Assembly (NCBI GenBank): GCA_009783775.1
Contig: WRCT01000132.1
Span: 1-5,362 of the forward strand
Reading direction: 5' to 3'
From: Clostridiales bacterium
GTDB taxonomy: Bacteria > Bacillota > Clostridia > Christensenellales > CAG-138
Length of the DNA stretch: 5,362 bases
The notes below the pieces were generated by a model, which ran no database searches, was not told the origin of the DNA, and saw only the letters and a list, made by a program, of their open reading frames with translations. A program made the translations under genes and the position numbers. Below, in pieces: positions 5,277 through 5,362 of the stretch; the stretch's first letter is position 1; each line of letters opens with the position of its first letter.

Positions 5277-5333
5277 CTGGATTGCTTCGTCGGGGGGCTT
5301 TCGCCTTTTATGACCTCCCCGCTCCTCGCAATG
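5277..5333 (-). repeat. Dispersed CATTGCGAGGAG...GCAATCCAG repeat, copy 2 (inverted)
   Basis: CTGGATTGCTTCGTCGGG (5277-5294) is the exact reverse complement of 4582-4599 (18 of 18), and CTCCTCGCAATG (5322-5333) is the exact reverse complement of 4542-4553. The 27-base centre differs from copy 1 and contains GGC-TTTC-GCC followed by TTTT (5296-5309), a weak terminator-like hairpin. It begins 4 nt past the stop of the DUF6809-like gene. The remaining bases to the window end show no supportable feature. Confidence 0.8.
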
Positions 5334-5362
5334 GGGCCCACTGATTAAATCGTGAGGGGGAA

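Noticed and set aside
1..5362. tRNA, rRNA, riboswitch or retron-like RNA
   Set aside because: No cloverleaf, ribosomal or known aptamer pattern was recognised on either strand. The hairpins present are short and explained as terminators, leader stems or repeat ends.

Overview
The window looks like chromosomal and mobile DNA from a Gram-positive anaerobe of the Clostridia, most likely something near the Oscillospirales. The grounds are strong AGGAGG-type ribosome binding sites, AT-rich intergenic stretches, a Tn916/phage-type tyrosine integrase remnant, a COG2768-type Fe-S protein and a small DUF6809-like protein, all common in that class. The taxonomic call is inference from protein resemblance only.

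Layout. Bases 1-518 hold the C-terminal remains of a tyrosine recombinase, broken by a frameshift and an apparent internal deletion. A short intergenic stretch follows, with an 11-bp tandem repeat and a small hairpin. Bases 632-3211 are a complete IS21-family insertion sequence: a DDE transposase gene (istA) overlaps an AAA+ ATPase gene (istB) by 11 nt, an intrinsic terminator follows istB, and the ends are 92-bp inverted repeats matching at 91 of 92 positions. Each end carries three GGTCCA-headed motifs spaced exactly 23 bp apart, probably IstA binding sites. No target-site duplication is visible. Bases 3294-4391 (minus strand) encode a DUF362/COG2768 protein with two 4Fe-4S motifs. Bases 4605-5272 form a compact divergent pair: a 70-aa Cro/C1-type regulator (minus) and an 89-aa DUF6809-like protein (plus). 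They share a 185-bp AT-rich control region. Each gene is followed, 4-5 nt after its stop codon, by a copy of the same CATTGCGAGGAG...CGACGAAGCAATCCAG repeat in opposite orientation.

How the parts fit. IstA and IstB would be the transposition machinery of the IS and appear intact. The integrase is dead, so the neighbourhood looks like the decayed edge of an older integrative element later occupied by the IS. The Fe-S protein and the regulator have closely matching extended -10 promoters (ATACA-N17-TAnAAT with TGG before the -10), which suggests shared control or a duplicated promoter segment. The Fe-S gene appears to start almost at its predicted transcription start.

I do not see a clearly new multi-gene system. 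The signals most worth following are the architecture of the IS ends, the paired repeats at the gene ends of the divergent module, and the twin promoters.
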